Part shown: positions 48,266 through 58,996 of the stretch, piece after piece
Position numbering within the stretch: the first letter of the stretch is position 1
How the letters are laid out: each line of letters opens with the position of its first letter
The notes under the pieces: generated by a model
What the model was told of the DNA's origin: nothing
Databases searched by the model: none
What the model saw: only the letters and a program-made list of their open reading frames with translations
Made by a program: the position numbers and the translations under genes
Assembly: GCF_910592395.1 (NCBI RefSeq)
Contig: NC_088321.1
Location: 16,492,001-16,556,000, forward strand
Origin: Lineus longissimus
Lineage: Eukaryota; Nemertea; Pilidiophora; Heteronemertea; Lineidae
DNA: 64,000 nt
Direction: 5' to 3'

Positions 48266-49226
48266 ATATTCTATGATGGCCCGTGGTAGATTCTATGATG
48301 GCCCATGGTAGATTCTATGATGGCCCATGGTAGATTCTATGATGGCCCATGGTAGATTCTATGATGGCCCATGGTAGATTCTATGATGGCCCATGGTAGA
48401 TTCTATGATGGCCCATGGTAGATTCTATGATGGCCCATGGTAGATTCTTTGATGGCCCATGGTAGATTCATTGATGGCCAATGGTAGATTCTATGATGGC
48501 CAATGGTAGATTCTATGATGGCCCATGGTAGATTCTTTCATGGCCCATGGTAGATTCTATGATGGCCAATGGTAGATTCTATGATGGCCCATGGTAGATT
48601 CTATGATGGCCCATGGTAGATTATATGATGGCCCATGGTAGATTCTATGATGGTCCATGGTAGATTCTTTGATGGCCCATGGTAGATTCATTGATGGCCA
48701 ATGGTAGATTCTATGATGGCCAATGGTAGATTCTATGATGGCCCATGGTAGATTCTTTCATGGCCCATGGTAGATTCTATGATGGCCAATGGTAGATTCT
48801 ATGATGGCCCATGGTAGATTCTATGATGGCCCATGGTAGATTATATGATGGCCCATGGTAGATTCTATGATGGCCCATGGTAGATTCTATGATGGCCCAT
48901 GGTAGATTCTTTGATGGCCCATGGTAGATTCTATGATGGCCCATGGTAGATTCTTTGATGGCCCATGGTAGATTCTATGATGGCCCATGGTAGATTCTAT
49001 GATGGCCAATGGTAGATTCTATGATGGCCAATTGTAGATTCTATGATGGCCCATGGTAGATTCTATGATGGCCCATGGTAGATTCTATGATGGCCCATGG
49101 TAGATTCATTGATGGCCCATGGTAGATTCATTGATGGCCCATGGTAGATTCTATGATGGCCCATGGTAGATTCTATGATGGCCCATGGTAGATTCTATGA
49201 TGGCCCATGGTAGATTCTATGATGGC
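48266..49226. repeat. 22-bp minisatellite, about 44 copies, with 220-bp higher-order duplication
   Basis: Units are TAGATTCTATGATGGCCC followed by ATGG. Variants are CCAATGG, TTCTTTGATGG, TTCATTGATGG and TTATATGATGG. The order of variants from about 48441 repeats from about 48661, exactly ten units (220 bp) later, so a multi-unit block was duplicated. Confidence 0.95.
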
Positions 49227-50198
49227 GAACATTCACCATCGCTCGGGTTTGGTCTTATGTCTAAATCCCGTCCAGCTGAAAACATTAGGGATGGCCACTA
49301 TGTATGCATCCTTTGAACAACAACCAGGACATTTTCTTGATTCGGAAAGAAAGTCAATACATGATTTTGCTCTGCTGTTGGCAACAGACCAGATAGTGAC
49401 GTCAGCTCCTTGAAGTTTATCTCATCATCCCCGTGACAGCCGGTTTAGATGGCCCAAAAGGCGTTCCCCCCGGGCATCCTCACTGAGAGAATATGGCCGC
49501 GGGTGAGGACACAGCTTGTTACGCGAGACGTATCTCCGAGCTGATGCAGCTTGGAGAATCAGAAAGGCTGCACCAGGAATACGAGAAGAACCTTCAGAAT
49601 CATCGCTGGAGAAACAGTACTTGATAAGGGGAGAGAAATAAGGGTACGTATAAGAGATTGAAGACAACTTTTGAAGGTCGTGCTTCCTCCTGTTAATATG
49701 TTTGATGTAAATGTTTGATCGGTTTAAGGGCCAGCATTTGACACTGTAGTCCGATAGGTTATTGGGGAAAAATGAAACACTGGGTATGGAATATCAGTTC
49801 ATATTGCATGTCACTGATGTATAGTCTAGCTCATATTAATACCATTACCAAGAGTATAAAGACTTTGACCAAGAATAGAGACAGACCCATCGCTATGGCC
49901 TATGATACCACGTCAAATACGTGACCAATTTCGATGTGGTTCGCGCTGCCTTGTCACGAAGGTTGGTTTGCGCTGCCTTGTCACGAAGGTTGGTTTGCGC
50001 TGCTTTGTCACGAAGGTTGTTTTCCATTGATTACCATGATGACAATGTAATCAATCATTTAGTAAAGTTCCACAGAAAAGTATTTCGGGGAAAAACAAAA
50101 CAATAACTTAATGTTGTGGTACACAGTAAGATATGATATTGGCTATGGTGTTTTTAAGATGACATCTTATAATAACCGGATTTGGATCTTTCTCGTAG
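49227..50198. other. 5' region of the tetraspanin gene; possible 5' UTR exon
   Basis: An ATG at 49493 opens 43 codons (MAAGEDTACYARRISELM...) before a stop. Just after it a donor AAGG|GTACGTATAAG lies at about 49643. This could be a 5' UTR exon with an upstream frame, spliced to 50199. A 27-bp direct triplication (GCGCTGCCTTGTCACGAAGG) lies at about 49938-50018. Confidence 0.35.
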
Positions 50199-50210
50199 GT
50201 CATCTTAAAC

Positions 50211-53200
50211 ATGTACAAAGAAAGGAAGAATGGCTGCGTCGACCTGTTTTACTGTGGACAGTGTCTGTCGGTGCTAATGGAAGTTCTTAACCTGGTAAGA
50301 TGGAAATGATCTTTTCAGAACTTCGTGACGGTGTAGGCGGATATCACTATCTCGATAACGGCTCAATGCTGTGCATCCATATGCATAAAAACGAGAGTCT
50401 GACGGGTTTTTAACGGGATCTTGATTGAGTCGGCAAATTATACTTGGGGGAGGAATGAAGGCGGGTGATGTTACGAGAAATCGCAGGATTTCCCCGTTCA
50501 GCTGCTTAACAGATGTTACGGTCCCTCAGGGGTGGGATGGGGTTAGGATGAAACCAGGTGTTCCAAACTATTGCCCGGGGAAACGAGGGCATCAGAGTAA
50601 TTTAAAACAAAAAAGAAATGAATATAAAATGGAGGCTTTCTTTCATTATTTCTTTGCAAAATTCTTTATAAAAAATGATTACTTAGCAAAACTCTGCCTC
50701 GGAAATGACATAGTGGCTCTCAATAGATTTGAACTCACTACTTCTTGGTCAGACGCCCAGCGCTCTTGAGACCACGTCACCGGCTTTTCCCGTTGCACAG
50801 GGCATAGGCCGTTGGTTCGAATCCCAAGACAGATGCTTCTCTGGCCTTTATACATGAAGAGTTCCCGTGTCTCTATATCAGTTACAGATGAGGTAAGCGC
50901 TACATATTGATATTAAACAGTCATTGTGAAGCGCTTTGATGCATCCGATGTATCAAAGTGAATTATAAAGGCCGTCGTATATACTCTATCGCTGTTTCAG
51001 GTTGGTGGCCTCTTCGGTGTTATTACCGGCGTGCTGATTCTCACGTGGCGGTGGATACCAGGCATTCAGGGAGCCTCAAGACTCCTCATGAGCTCAAAAT
51101 ACGTAAGCACTTCACCCGATTTATTCCCACTTTAATCGACTTGAGTAGTTTTTGTCTATGTCTTGATTTCAAACCAGTTGTTTGGAATGAAGGATTCTCT
51201 CATTGCTCATATTCCTTTTCAACTCATTAATTGTTTTTTTATATGTACGTGTACTTTTGGCCGTATCATTACCAACAAAATAATTTGAATGACAGTGCAA
51301 TTTAGGGCATTCTGCAATCGTACCATAGTTGAGGGAGAGGTCATGATCGGTCTGGAGAATCGAATAAGAAAGAAAAGAGAGTATTGCCAAAGTGACGTCA
51401 ATTTTCGCGCATGCCTTAGGGAAAATCAACACCGCCTATTTGTGGGATGCTGACACCCTTTTTGGTTTATTTGCAGACGGCGGTCTTGTTGCTGTTTGTC
51501 CGCGACTACAGGCTCTTTGCTGGTGTGATTGGCGTTGTGGAGATTGTTTTCGGACTCTTCTGCATAGTGTCTGCGTTGGTGTCCATTGTTGGAAGGCTTA
51601 AGGACTCCAAAAGGCTTCTGACCGCGGTAGGTGCAAACCTCCATTGATAACCCCAGTGATGTTCACCGCGAATACACTGGTAACGGTTACCAATGACAAG
51701 GCTCAGGAACTGCGGTGGCAGTCTCCAAGCATTGGCATTGGTAACGGCTGCAAAGGAAAGTACTGCAGCGTTTACTTCGCCGCAGTGAATAGTGCAAGTT
51801 CTCTAATTAAGAGATTAGGTAGGTTCATGTTTAGATAACTTGTAAATGAACTCCCCAACAACCATAACCCAGTTGCAAGTCAGCCACTTTTTATGACGAC
51901 AGCAGCTGTTCTACATCTTCGTCAAGTGATAATCACCGTCTCAATGAAGCTATGTTCCTCAGTTTCCCTGCTTTTCGAACTTTACAGAGCGCCGTCTTGA
52001 AGACGATTATCGCCATTTTGCTTTGGGTAAGCGCCATTGCTGTGGTCATCAGCCAATCAGCGGTAAGTAAGTTATTCGGTTGCAGGAGAAATGGTCTCGC
52101 TGAAATTATATCAAACCACGACGACTAAAAACTGGTTTTGACCGCTTATTGGCAATGGAATTTCGACAGTGGGTTATTATAAGAAAAAGTCATATTTCTA
52201 ACACGGTAACACGAAAGGAAGAGAGAAAACGTGTCTATGAATATCTATTTGTAAAATGCGTTGCCAAGATCGCGCATGGCTGTCATGTCGGTCGTCAATG
52301 TCATTAACTTCGTTACAGATCACCAGTGGCGTTCGCAGCACACTGAAGAGTGGACTGCAGACCAATTATCTAGCATCTGCTCGCTCGGAGAACTCGATCT
52401 CGGCTACCTTCTCCGTGATACAGACCGAGGTTAGTTAGACAAGATCCCCAATGGACCAATCATGGGCCGATCAAGCTATCGCCAGTCGATCAGTCTCTGC
52501 TCCTTATGCCCAGCCAGCTTGATCAACTCCTGGTGTTACATTATAAAACCTCCACGTTTAGTTTTAACCTTAAAAACCCAGAAATCTTTCTTAAATTTTT
52601 CAGATTTTTCATTTTGTCTCTCAAATGGTATAAAAAATTTTAGAAAAAAAACATGGCAGCCATTCTCAAATATGTTTTTCGTTTCCAGTTCCATTGTTGT
52701 GGAGTAGACGGGTGGACTGATTACCATGGCTTCCAATCAAATGGTGGAGGAGCTGTGAAAGCATTGAAGGCCATTAGGCTCGAGGAGCGCGATGTAAAGA
52801 GGTTGGAGGCCGTGTTGCCCACGACGGCTGTGCAGACGTCACAAGCCAAGAGGTCTGCAAAGGGTAAAGGGAAGGTGAAAGTCTTGAGGCCCGCGGAAGG
52901 TGCAACGGTAGTAAAGAGCGTTGGGCCTGTACATTTTGTCCGCCGGATGCCGTTGACCTGCTGCAAGGGGACGGGAAGCTATAGGTCGTTTCAAGCATTG
53001 GATAAGAGATGCACTACCAAGCCAACTGATACAAACTCTTACTGGAAAACCGTAAGTTCATCTTTCTGCTAGTAGGGGGCGAATTTGGTAGCGTTTCGAA
53101 TAACAATCACCTCACAGGTATCAATTAACCTTAATGGTGACCATTGTTTTCTTTTCACTTCCAGGGCTGCTTGGATAAGATCCGGGCATCCTTCACCCCC

Positions 53201-53684
53201 TACTATATCTTCATGGTGGTCTCCTTCATTGGTCTACTGTTGATGAGCGTGAGTATAATGTTCTATCTTCCATTCCAGAGATACCCTGAATGGCAAGTCA
53301 ATCATGTACAAAGTAGTACTCCTTTGAATCAGAGCCGCGGTCGGCAGAAAATAGAACAAAATATCCAGATTTGTATCCGGTTCACATGCGCATAATATAC
53401 TTTGCCACAGTATTCAGTCATGCGCATGCGTAACCGGATACAGAATCTGGAAATTTTGTTCCAATGTTTTGCTCTGGTCGACGCCTACACAGCGTTCTTT
53501 ATTGGATTTCTAAGGGTAATTTGGCCTCTTCACGCGCCTGTGTTGGCAGAGAGAGTATCTTCGATATGCCTGGAGAATGGTCCTCTGGCTCACCACATTT
53601 CTCTATACATTGCAGGTGATTAGCGTGTCTTTTTCTTGGGTCAGTGTGGCACGAGCGGGCAGGAGCGAATACGAAATAAAATAG
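50211..53684 (+). CDS. tetraspanin-family membrane protein
   Basis: Eight coding exons, 345 aa: 50211-50294 (the exon itself starts at 50199), 51001-51102, 51477-51626, 51988-52062, 52319-52429, 52689-53051, 53165-53248 and 53616-53684. Every intron is phase 0. The order is cytosolic MYKERKNGC, then TM1 (LMEVLNLVGGLFGVITGVL), TM2 (LFAGVIGVVEIVFGLFCIV), TM3 (IIAILLWVSAIAVVI), a large extracellular loop and TM4 (IFMVVSFIGLLLMSVISVSF), ending in a short tail. The loop has the hallmark CCG (FHCCGVDGWTDY), a second Cys pair (PLTCC), a further Cys (DKRCT) and the GC preceding TM4, six in all. Tetraspanins organise membrane microdomains and partner receptors. Odd: a long Lys/Arg-rich insertion (SAKGKGKVKVLRP) in the loop and a small first loop rich in basic residues. 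The exact subfamily is not recognised. Reading through the seventh donor would give an alternative tail ending at 53395. Confidence 0.88.
50690..50990. mobile_element. tRNA-derived SINE-like sequences in tetraspanin intron 1
   Basis: On the plus strand, GGTTCGAATCCC near 50813-50824 is a perfect Pol III B box. It is followed by about 170 bp ending in a stem (CTTTGAT...ATCAAAG) and AATTATAAAG, as in marine-invertebrate SINE tails. Immediately left, on the minus strand, GAGCGCTGGGCGTCTGACC and GAGTTCAAATC form a second, decayed tRNA-like head (about 50703-50790). Neither folds into an intact tRNA gene by eye. Confidence 0.5.
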
Positions 53685-55384
53685 CAGACTTCGCCAGCTG
53701 AGGCATGTCAGGAACCGATGTTACCAACAGCATGCGTCGAGACACATCTGTCTTTTTAGATTCGACTACAAATCCTCCCCTTACCATCTCTGTCACGAAC
53801 TTGTACTCCAAGCTCTACGTTTTATCATATACTTAAATTCACTGATCCGACAGACATATGCGATGAAAGTAACAAGATTAATTATACCGTACTAGTAACA
53901 AGATTATAGCTAGGTGGCAGGTCAGAATGCAGGATAACCAACTGGTGTACTGTTAATCTCTCTGTCTTCTGGACATTGATGGTAGTTTACATGAATATTG
54001 AGAGAATCGTACTAGGTTAAGGTGAAACTAAAGTGACGCCATTTTGCCAATCTAAGAAACACCAGACCTAATCAAAAATCCTCAAAATGGTAAAAGCCTC
54101 CCGAGAGGACGTTGTCACTCTCTGCATGACCTCTGAACGACATCTTGTCTTAATGTTGGTGTTTGATAGAGTTCTGGTGCGCGTCAGTTTGGCAAAATGA
54201 AGTCATCTTAAGAACAGTTTTCATGGCGCTGACTGACCAGCGTGCCGTGTCGGCTTTCAAACGCAAGTGCGTAGTCATGGCAATACCGAGCGCAGTGAAA
54301 GTTAGTTCCCGCCATTACACTGCACCAGAGTCAATTCACATAGGGATTTAAATGATAAGACAATACAGCTTTAAAATATAATTGGAATCAGCAGTTACTG
54401 CAAGCTATCAATCACAAGGTGTTTTTATTGATGCTTGACCTACCATGACAATGTTTGTCGGTCACCCTTAAGCTTCGTCAATATGATTGGTAAACATTGT
54501 ATGATGTATGGTCTTGGTTCATCGAATATCCTGAAGAAATCAAAAGTTCAAGTCAAGTTTGCTCTTGATTTACAGTCATAGATTGTGTACTGATGTACAG
54601 CAACTTTGACCAAGGAAGGGTGGATTGTCATGTGATTCTAGTCCACTTTGATAAGAACAGACACCGTGCTGTGTGAAGTACATCAATTCACCTCCTTGTT
54701 GGCATGGGTCCATCATTGAATGCCCACGACAATGCCCTCGCATATCTCTAACTGTACAAATACTGATTATTAAAAGCCTTCGGGATTTCACCAAAAAGCA
54801 TTCAGCGCATGTCGTCGTGTTTTTCAATGTGACCATAATAGGCAGGTTTAGCAACCCTACGACTTACACAATACGAACTCCAATGTTGTCGAGACAGTCA
54901 TTAGTCCTTTGCAGATTCCTTTAGGCTGCATTCCTGAATCATCTTTTATAACCAGTTCCACGAGAAACCGGAACAACATCTTTTAAAAAGACGTGGATAA
55001 AGTACATTTGCATTTGGTCGTTCTCAGCTGTTCGTAGGGATGCAGAACCTGCCTAACAAACGGCTTTAGAGCACACAAGAAAGTCGAGCAGTTCGAAAGT
55101 GTATAACATTTACATCCACCCCGCGGATCAGCGTATTGTATATTCTTGCACTTGTTCGAAATGCATCCATGGACTGTTTGATGATTAAAATTCAAAATTT
55201 CTGACGACCATAGCGAACGTGGGCACTTGACCTTTAAAAATAGCTTGCCTGAGTATGAAATGCTTGCTCGTTCAGTCCAAGTGGCGGGCTTGGCGTCGGT
55301 GGGATGACCGAGGCCTACACGTACAGATAGAATGAGACGGGAAGCGGTGCGGGTGGACTTTGTGGATGGATTGACAAGATAACC
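53685..55384. other. intergenic between tetraspanin and TM-protein gene
   Basis: No domain-bearing frame was found. The tetraspanin stop overlaps an AATAAA (53675-53680), although a usual poly(A) site would lie further downstream. The short frames at 54576-54854 (-) and 54673-54924 (+) oppose each other and show no motif. Confidence 0.45.
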
Positions 55385-58375
55385 ATGGAAAGTAAGTAGT
55401 CACAAGAGTTTTCTTCGGTTAGGTTGGTTGTGTGAGGTTAGAAAATCTCATCCTTGGCAAACGGCTAGGCCTACTCAAACCAATGGGCTTGTTGCCCGGA
55501 TAAACAAAAATAGCCGGCGGCTCTCGTTTTAGACTAATTTAACTCAACTAATTTATTTTATGTACGGAGGTGTTACGATTGTAACTATCGTACACTAATT
55601 TTCCGGTACATTATTATTGCAACTGGTCACTGGAAATTGATCCCGTACGGTAGAGTTCGGGGTTCCACCGACCGATTACTTTTTCATTCAAAATTGATTT
55701 CCAAGTTTGGCCCAATTGCACTGATTTTCAATATCCAAGAAAGAAAATTCAAATTACCTTTCGGAAAGTCCACTTGAACCATTATGGAAAGGGGCATGAG
55801 GCAAGCTGCTTGCATGATATCCAGGTCCATATTCCTGCTGACGCCCTAGATTAATATCATATCATATTCTCGACAGTTGAGTGGCTCCATGTGAGAACAC
55901 CTAATCAGTTAGACAAGCCATCGCTAGATTATTTTTTCGATTCAGCTCTGTATTTAGACTAGTCCACGGTAAATACTGCATGCCGAGAGCTGTCCGTACA
56001 TCTCAAATAGTACGGAGTGTCGCCTATCAAAAGCATCTGTTGAGAAAGGCGCACCCCAATGTTCATTGCAGTTGTAGAAGTGCAACATTATAGTTTTCCT
56101 CTACACTGATGCCTAAACTGAAAGCCATGTATATCTGATATGAAGGATAGGGTAGCTTGTAGAATGTCCGTTGAGATCATCTTATATTCAAACAACTCTG
56201 AATGCAAATACTACATGAATACCTAGAGCTGTCTGTCTAACCAGTACTTGATGTATCGAACAATGGTCGGTACCAGACATTTTGATAAAAGTGAATAATA
56301 CGCCCTTGAGTTTGGCACTTTACCAAAGAGCTGCATGAGATCTGCTGGCCGCTCTCTTCAAGGACCAGTGTACCAACCAGTTTGATAGTTTGTGATTGGG
56401 TCCTATTTTGAGAACATCGCCCAAGTGACTGAGGGGAACATAAATTTAGACGAGGCCTTTTAGAATCATGTGACACTTTACCAGTAGGCCGATCAAGCTT
56501 TTTTATTTCACCCGAAGTCCGGGTCCATCGGCTTGCGTCATTTCTGCACAACGCACCTTAATACCGAGAACCTGCGCAGGCCAATGAACCTACGTTTTGA
56601 GAATTGAGCGAAGGACAAAAGAATAGCTTGATCGCCCTACCACTGGTACATTGAGGATCCCCCTGGCTGTCTATTTCAAGTGAAAGGCCTGTTCCCACGC
56701 GAGAAGTCCGTTTGTCCGCAACCGCAGCCGACTCTTACGGACTTTGGCAACTCCCCGGCAGAGGTAGAAATTGGTTATAATTCTTTAGCTTATTACAAAC
56801 AAACTAACTATAACAGCTGCCTCGGGAGTTTAGACTAGTTGACCTGCCCACTCTCATTTCTGTTTTCCTTTTCAGTCACATTCCAAGACTACTTCTCCAT
56901 CGCCCTTGGTTGTGCCGCCGGGGTGCTGGTGCTTCTCACGATTGTCACCCTCTTTGCGTGGTCCTGTCGCAAGAAGGGGAGAAAGGAGGCCAGGGAGGAG
57001 TTCCCACTCCATGCGATGGACATGCCCGGGTAGGTGGCCTGATAGACTGACTAGTTCTCCCATGAGATGGACATGCCCGGGTAGGTGGCCTGATAGACTG
57101 ACTAGTTCTCCGTGGTCAACATGTTGATGAATGGATTTCTCAACTCTCTAGTATTCTTTGTATACTTGCTTGCCTTCACTTTTGGTACCGTCTGAATTCA
57201 GCTTTTTGAGTAAGTTGGAGGACCATGTCTGGAGAAGTAGGGTGATAGCCTTATGGGTGAGAGGACGGTCTTTCTGACATGACGGTGCCTTACCCCCTTT
57301 GTCAAGTGAAGTGCTCTGTACCGAAGAAGGTTATATTGGCTGTTGTGATGACCATAATGATGATCAGTGACTGTGATGACAAAATATGTGGCCGAATCCT
57401 TGGATCTGATTATTTAGCCGAAATTTCATCTGTTTTTAAAATTGATTTGTCGTGTTTGCAGCTACCAAGGTCTCATGACGTCACACTCTTGGCAGGGTGG
57501 TGAGCCACAGCCAATGACGCACGTCCCTCCGCTACAAGTCGGGCTTGATCGGCCCTCCCATGGGTATCACTGCCAGCCTGAGGACACTCGAGGCCCGCCG
57601 ATCATGCCTCCAAGCGAACACAGATCACCACAGCAACCTCGCGAAGGAAGGGAACGACAGGGCTCAAATGGAAGACCAAGACAAGCTGGGGACGATGACA
57701 AACAAAGAGGCAGGCGACCGAGATCCCGCGAGAGGAGGACGAGACCTCATGAGGAACCAGATATCGTTCTGGCGAGCAGGGCGAAGTCCCTGGAAAGACC
57801 TTCGAGTCTGTTTCGACCAATTAATGACCGGAACAACCGTCGCCTGCCTGACCCTCCGACTGCTCCGAGCGGTGGCGCTCCTGCTGGTCACGACATGCGG
57901 CGGGCATTTTCTGATAGGACGCTGGATGACCCCTCTGGTTACCGTGGTAACGAGACGCCTGTTAGCTGGCAGGAGAGGTTTATGGCGTGGAAAGTCAGTC
58001 AGCAGCAACTAGGGTAAGAAACGACACGGTCGGTCAGTGCCGAGGCGAAACATGGACGTGAGTGGTTGGGAGGACGGTCCCATGGACGTGAGTGGTTGGT
58101 AGGACGGTCCATGTAGTTGAATATTTGCTGCCAACACGCACCTTAACACTGTAAAAAATGTTTATGCGTCTGTGTTACATATACATTAAACCTGAATGCC
58201 TTGACACATACCTCGAACTTCGTTCATCTTCAATTAAGTATGCCCTTCCCTTTGCAGGCCCCCCGGCCCGCCTCCTCTCGATCCACGCGACTCGAGAAGA
58301 CGAGGGCAGCGTCTGCCAGAATATCTCGCAGGATTACCTGCAGACGATGAGAGAAGGCTGAACGCGATCTCGTGA
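55385..58375 (+). CDS. single-pass membrane protein with long basic, proline-rich tail; family not recognised
   Basis: Four exons with consistent phases: 55385-55391 (ATGGAAA before GTAAGT), 56876-57029, 57462-58013 and 58258-58375, giving 276 aa. A short N-terminus (MEITFQDYFS) leads straight into one hydrophobic helix (IALGCAAGVLVLLTIVTLF) and a stop-transfer segment AWSCRKKGRKEAREE, with a Cys suitable for palmitoylation. About 235 residues of cytosolic tail are predicted to be disordered. They are rich in Arg, Pro and charged residues (RPRSRERRTRPHEEP, GPPGPPPLDPRDSRRRG), with a conserved-looking VSWQERFMAWKVS near 220. The topology suggests a signalling adaptor or receptor tail. The seven-base first coding exon is the weak point: the helix exon might instead belong to a larger receptor with undetected upstream exons. 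It is not an alternative end of the tetraspanin, because the intron phases differ. Confidence 0.6.
57015..57110 (+). repeat. 51-bp tandem duplication containing a splice donor
   Basis: The end of exon 56876-57029, including donor CCCGG|GTAGGT, and the following intron start are repeated 51 bp downstream (GATGGACATGCCCGGGTAGG at 57015 and 57066). Reading into the second copy meets an in-frame TAG, so only the first donor keeps the frame open. Confidence 0.9.
58051..58110. repeat. 30-bp tandem duplication in the last intron of the TM gene
   Basis: Two adjacent copies of a 30-mer starting CATGGACGTGAGTGGTTGG, with one difference (GGG/GGT). They lie about 40 bp after the donor of exon 57462-58013. 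Confidence 0.9.
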
Positions 58376-58996
58376 AGTTTGGTCCGGATTACCGTGACAC
58401 AGGCAAGGCCGTTGAAATGATGTGATGGGCCAACACAAGGACAGTTATTAGTTTCTGTAATCACGATGTTCTTGTACATGTATTTCGCTTTTTACATACG
58501 AGTTGTTTATATAATTGTGATGACGACATCAGCTTCACAAAGACTCACAAACTCTTGATAAATCCATGTTCAGGCACGGACCGAGTGCACTGCGTTGGCG
58601 GCCAATGGCATGAAATCACGTTGACTTGACGTCATCACGTTACCTCCTCTGGTGATGTAGAAAGGGCGGTCGGCCACCTCTGACGCACAGGCGATAAATA
58701 CTTGTGCCAGTATCAATGACATCCATCAGCGGACCCCGAGAACAGTTATGAACATGTGTGATAGCCAATAGGCCGTCATACTTACATAAACTTTACTCTT
58801 GGCAGCTCTTTTACGATTGCTTTTAGATAAGTGCATTGGTTTCGAATCCACCAAATCCAAATCTAATAAATTCATCAAATAACTTTATACTAGAATGGCG
58901 TTCGACTACCTCAGCCTCATGAGTCTACCCCGGGCAACCCACGGGACCGAGAATTTTTAATCAGCCGTAACGGCCCTTATCCATTTTACAGAAATA
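58376..58996. other. spacer, nothing recognised
   Basis: 3' flank of the membrane-protein gene running into the repeat cluster. The first recognisable cluster sequence (GGCGTTCGACTACCTCAGCC, CAGCCGTAACGGCCCTTATC) begins at about 58890. Confidence 0.45.

Noticed and set aside
48266-49226. Possible CRISPR array
   Set aside because: Units are contiguous with no unique spacers, and the window is clearly eukaryotic.
50801-50830. A functional tRNA gene
   Set aside because: A B box is present, but no matching A box, acceptor stem or anticodon arm is visible; it fits a SINE better.
53165-57029. Tetraspanin and the 56876 exon as one gene
   Set aside because: The tetraspanin exon ends in phase 0 at a strong GTGAGT donor and joins a phase-0 terminal exon at 53616 that completes TM4, whereas the 56876 exon needs phase 1.
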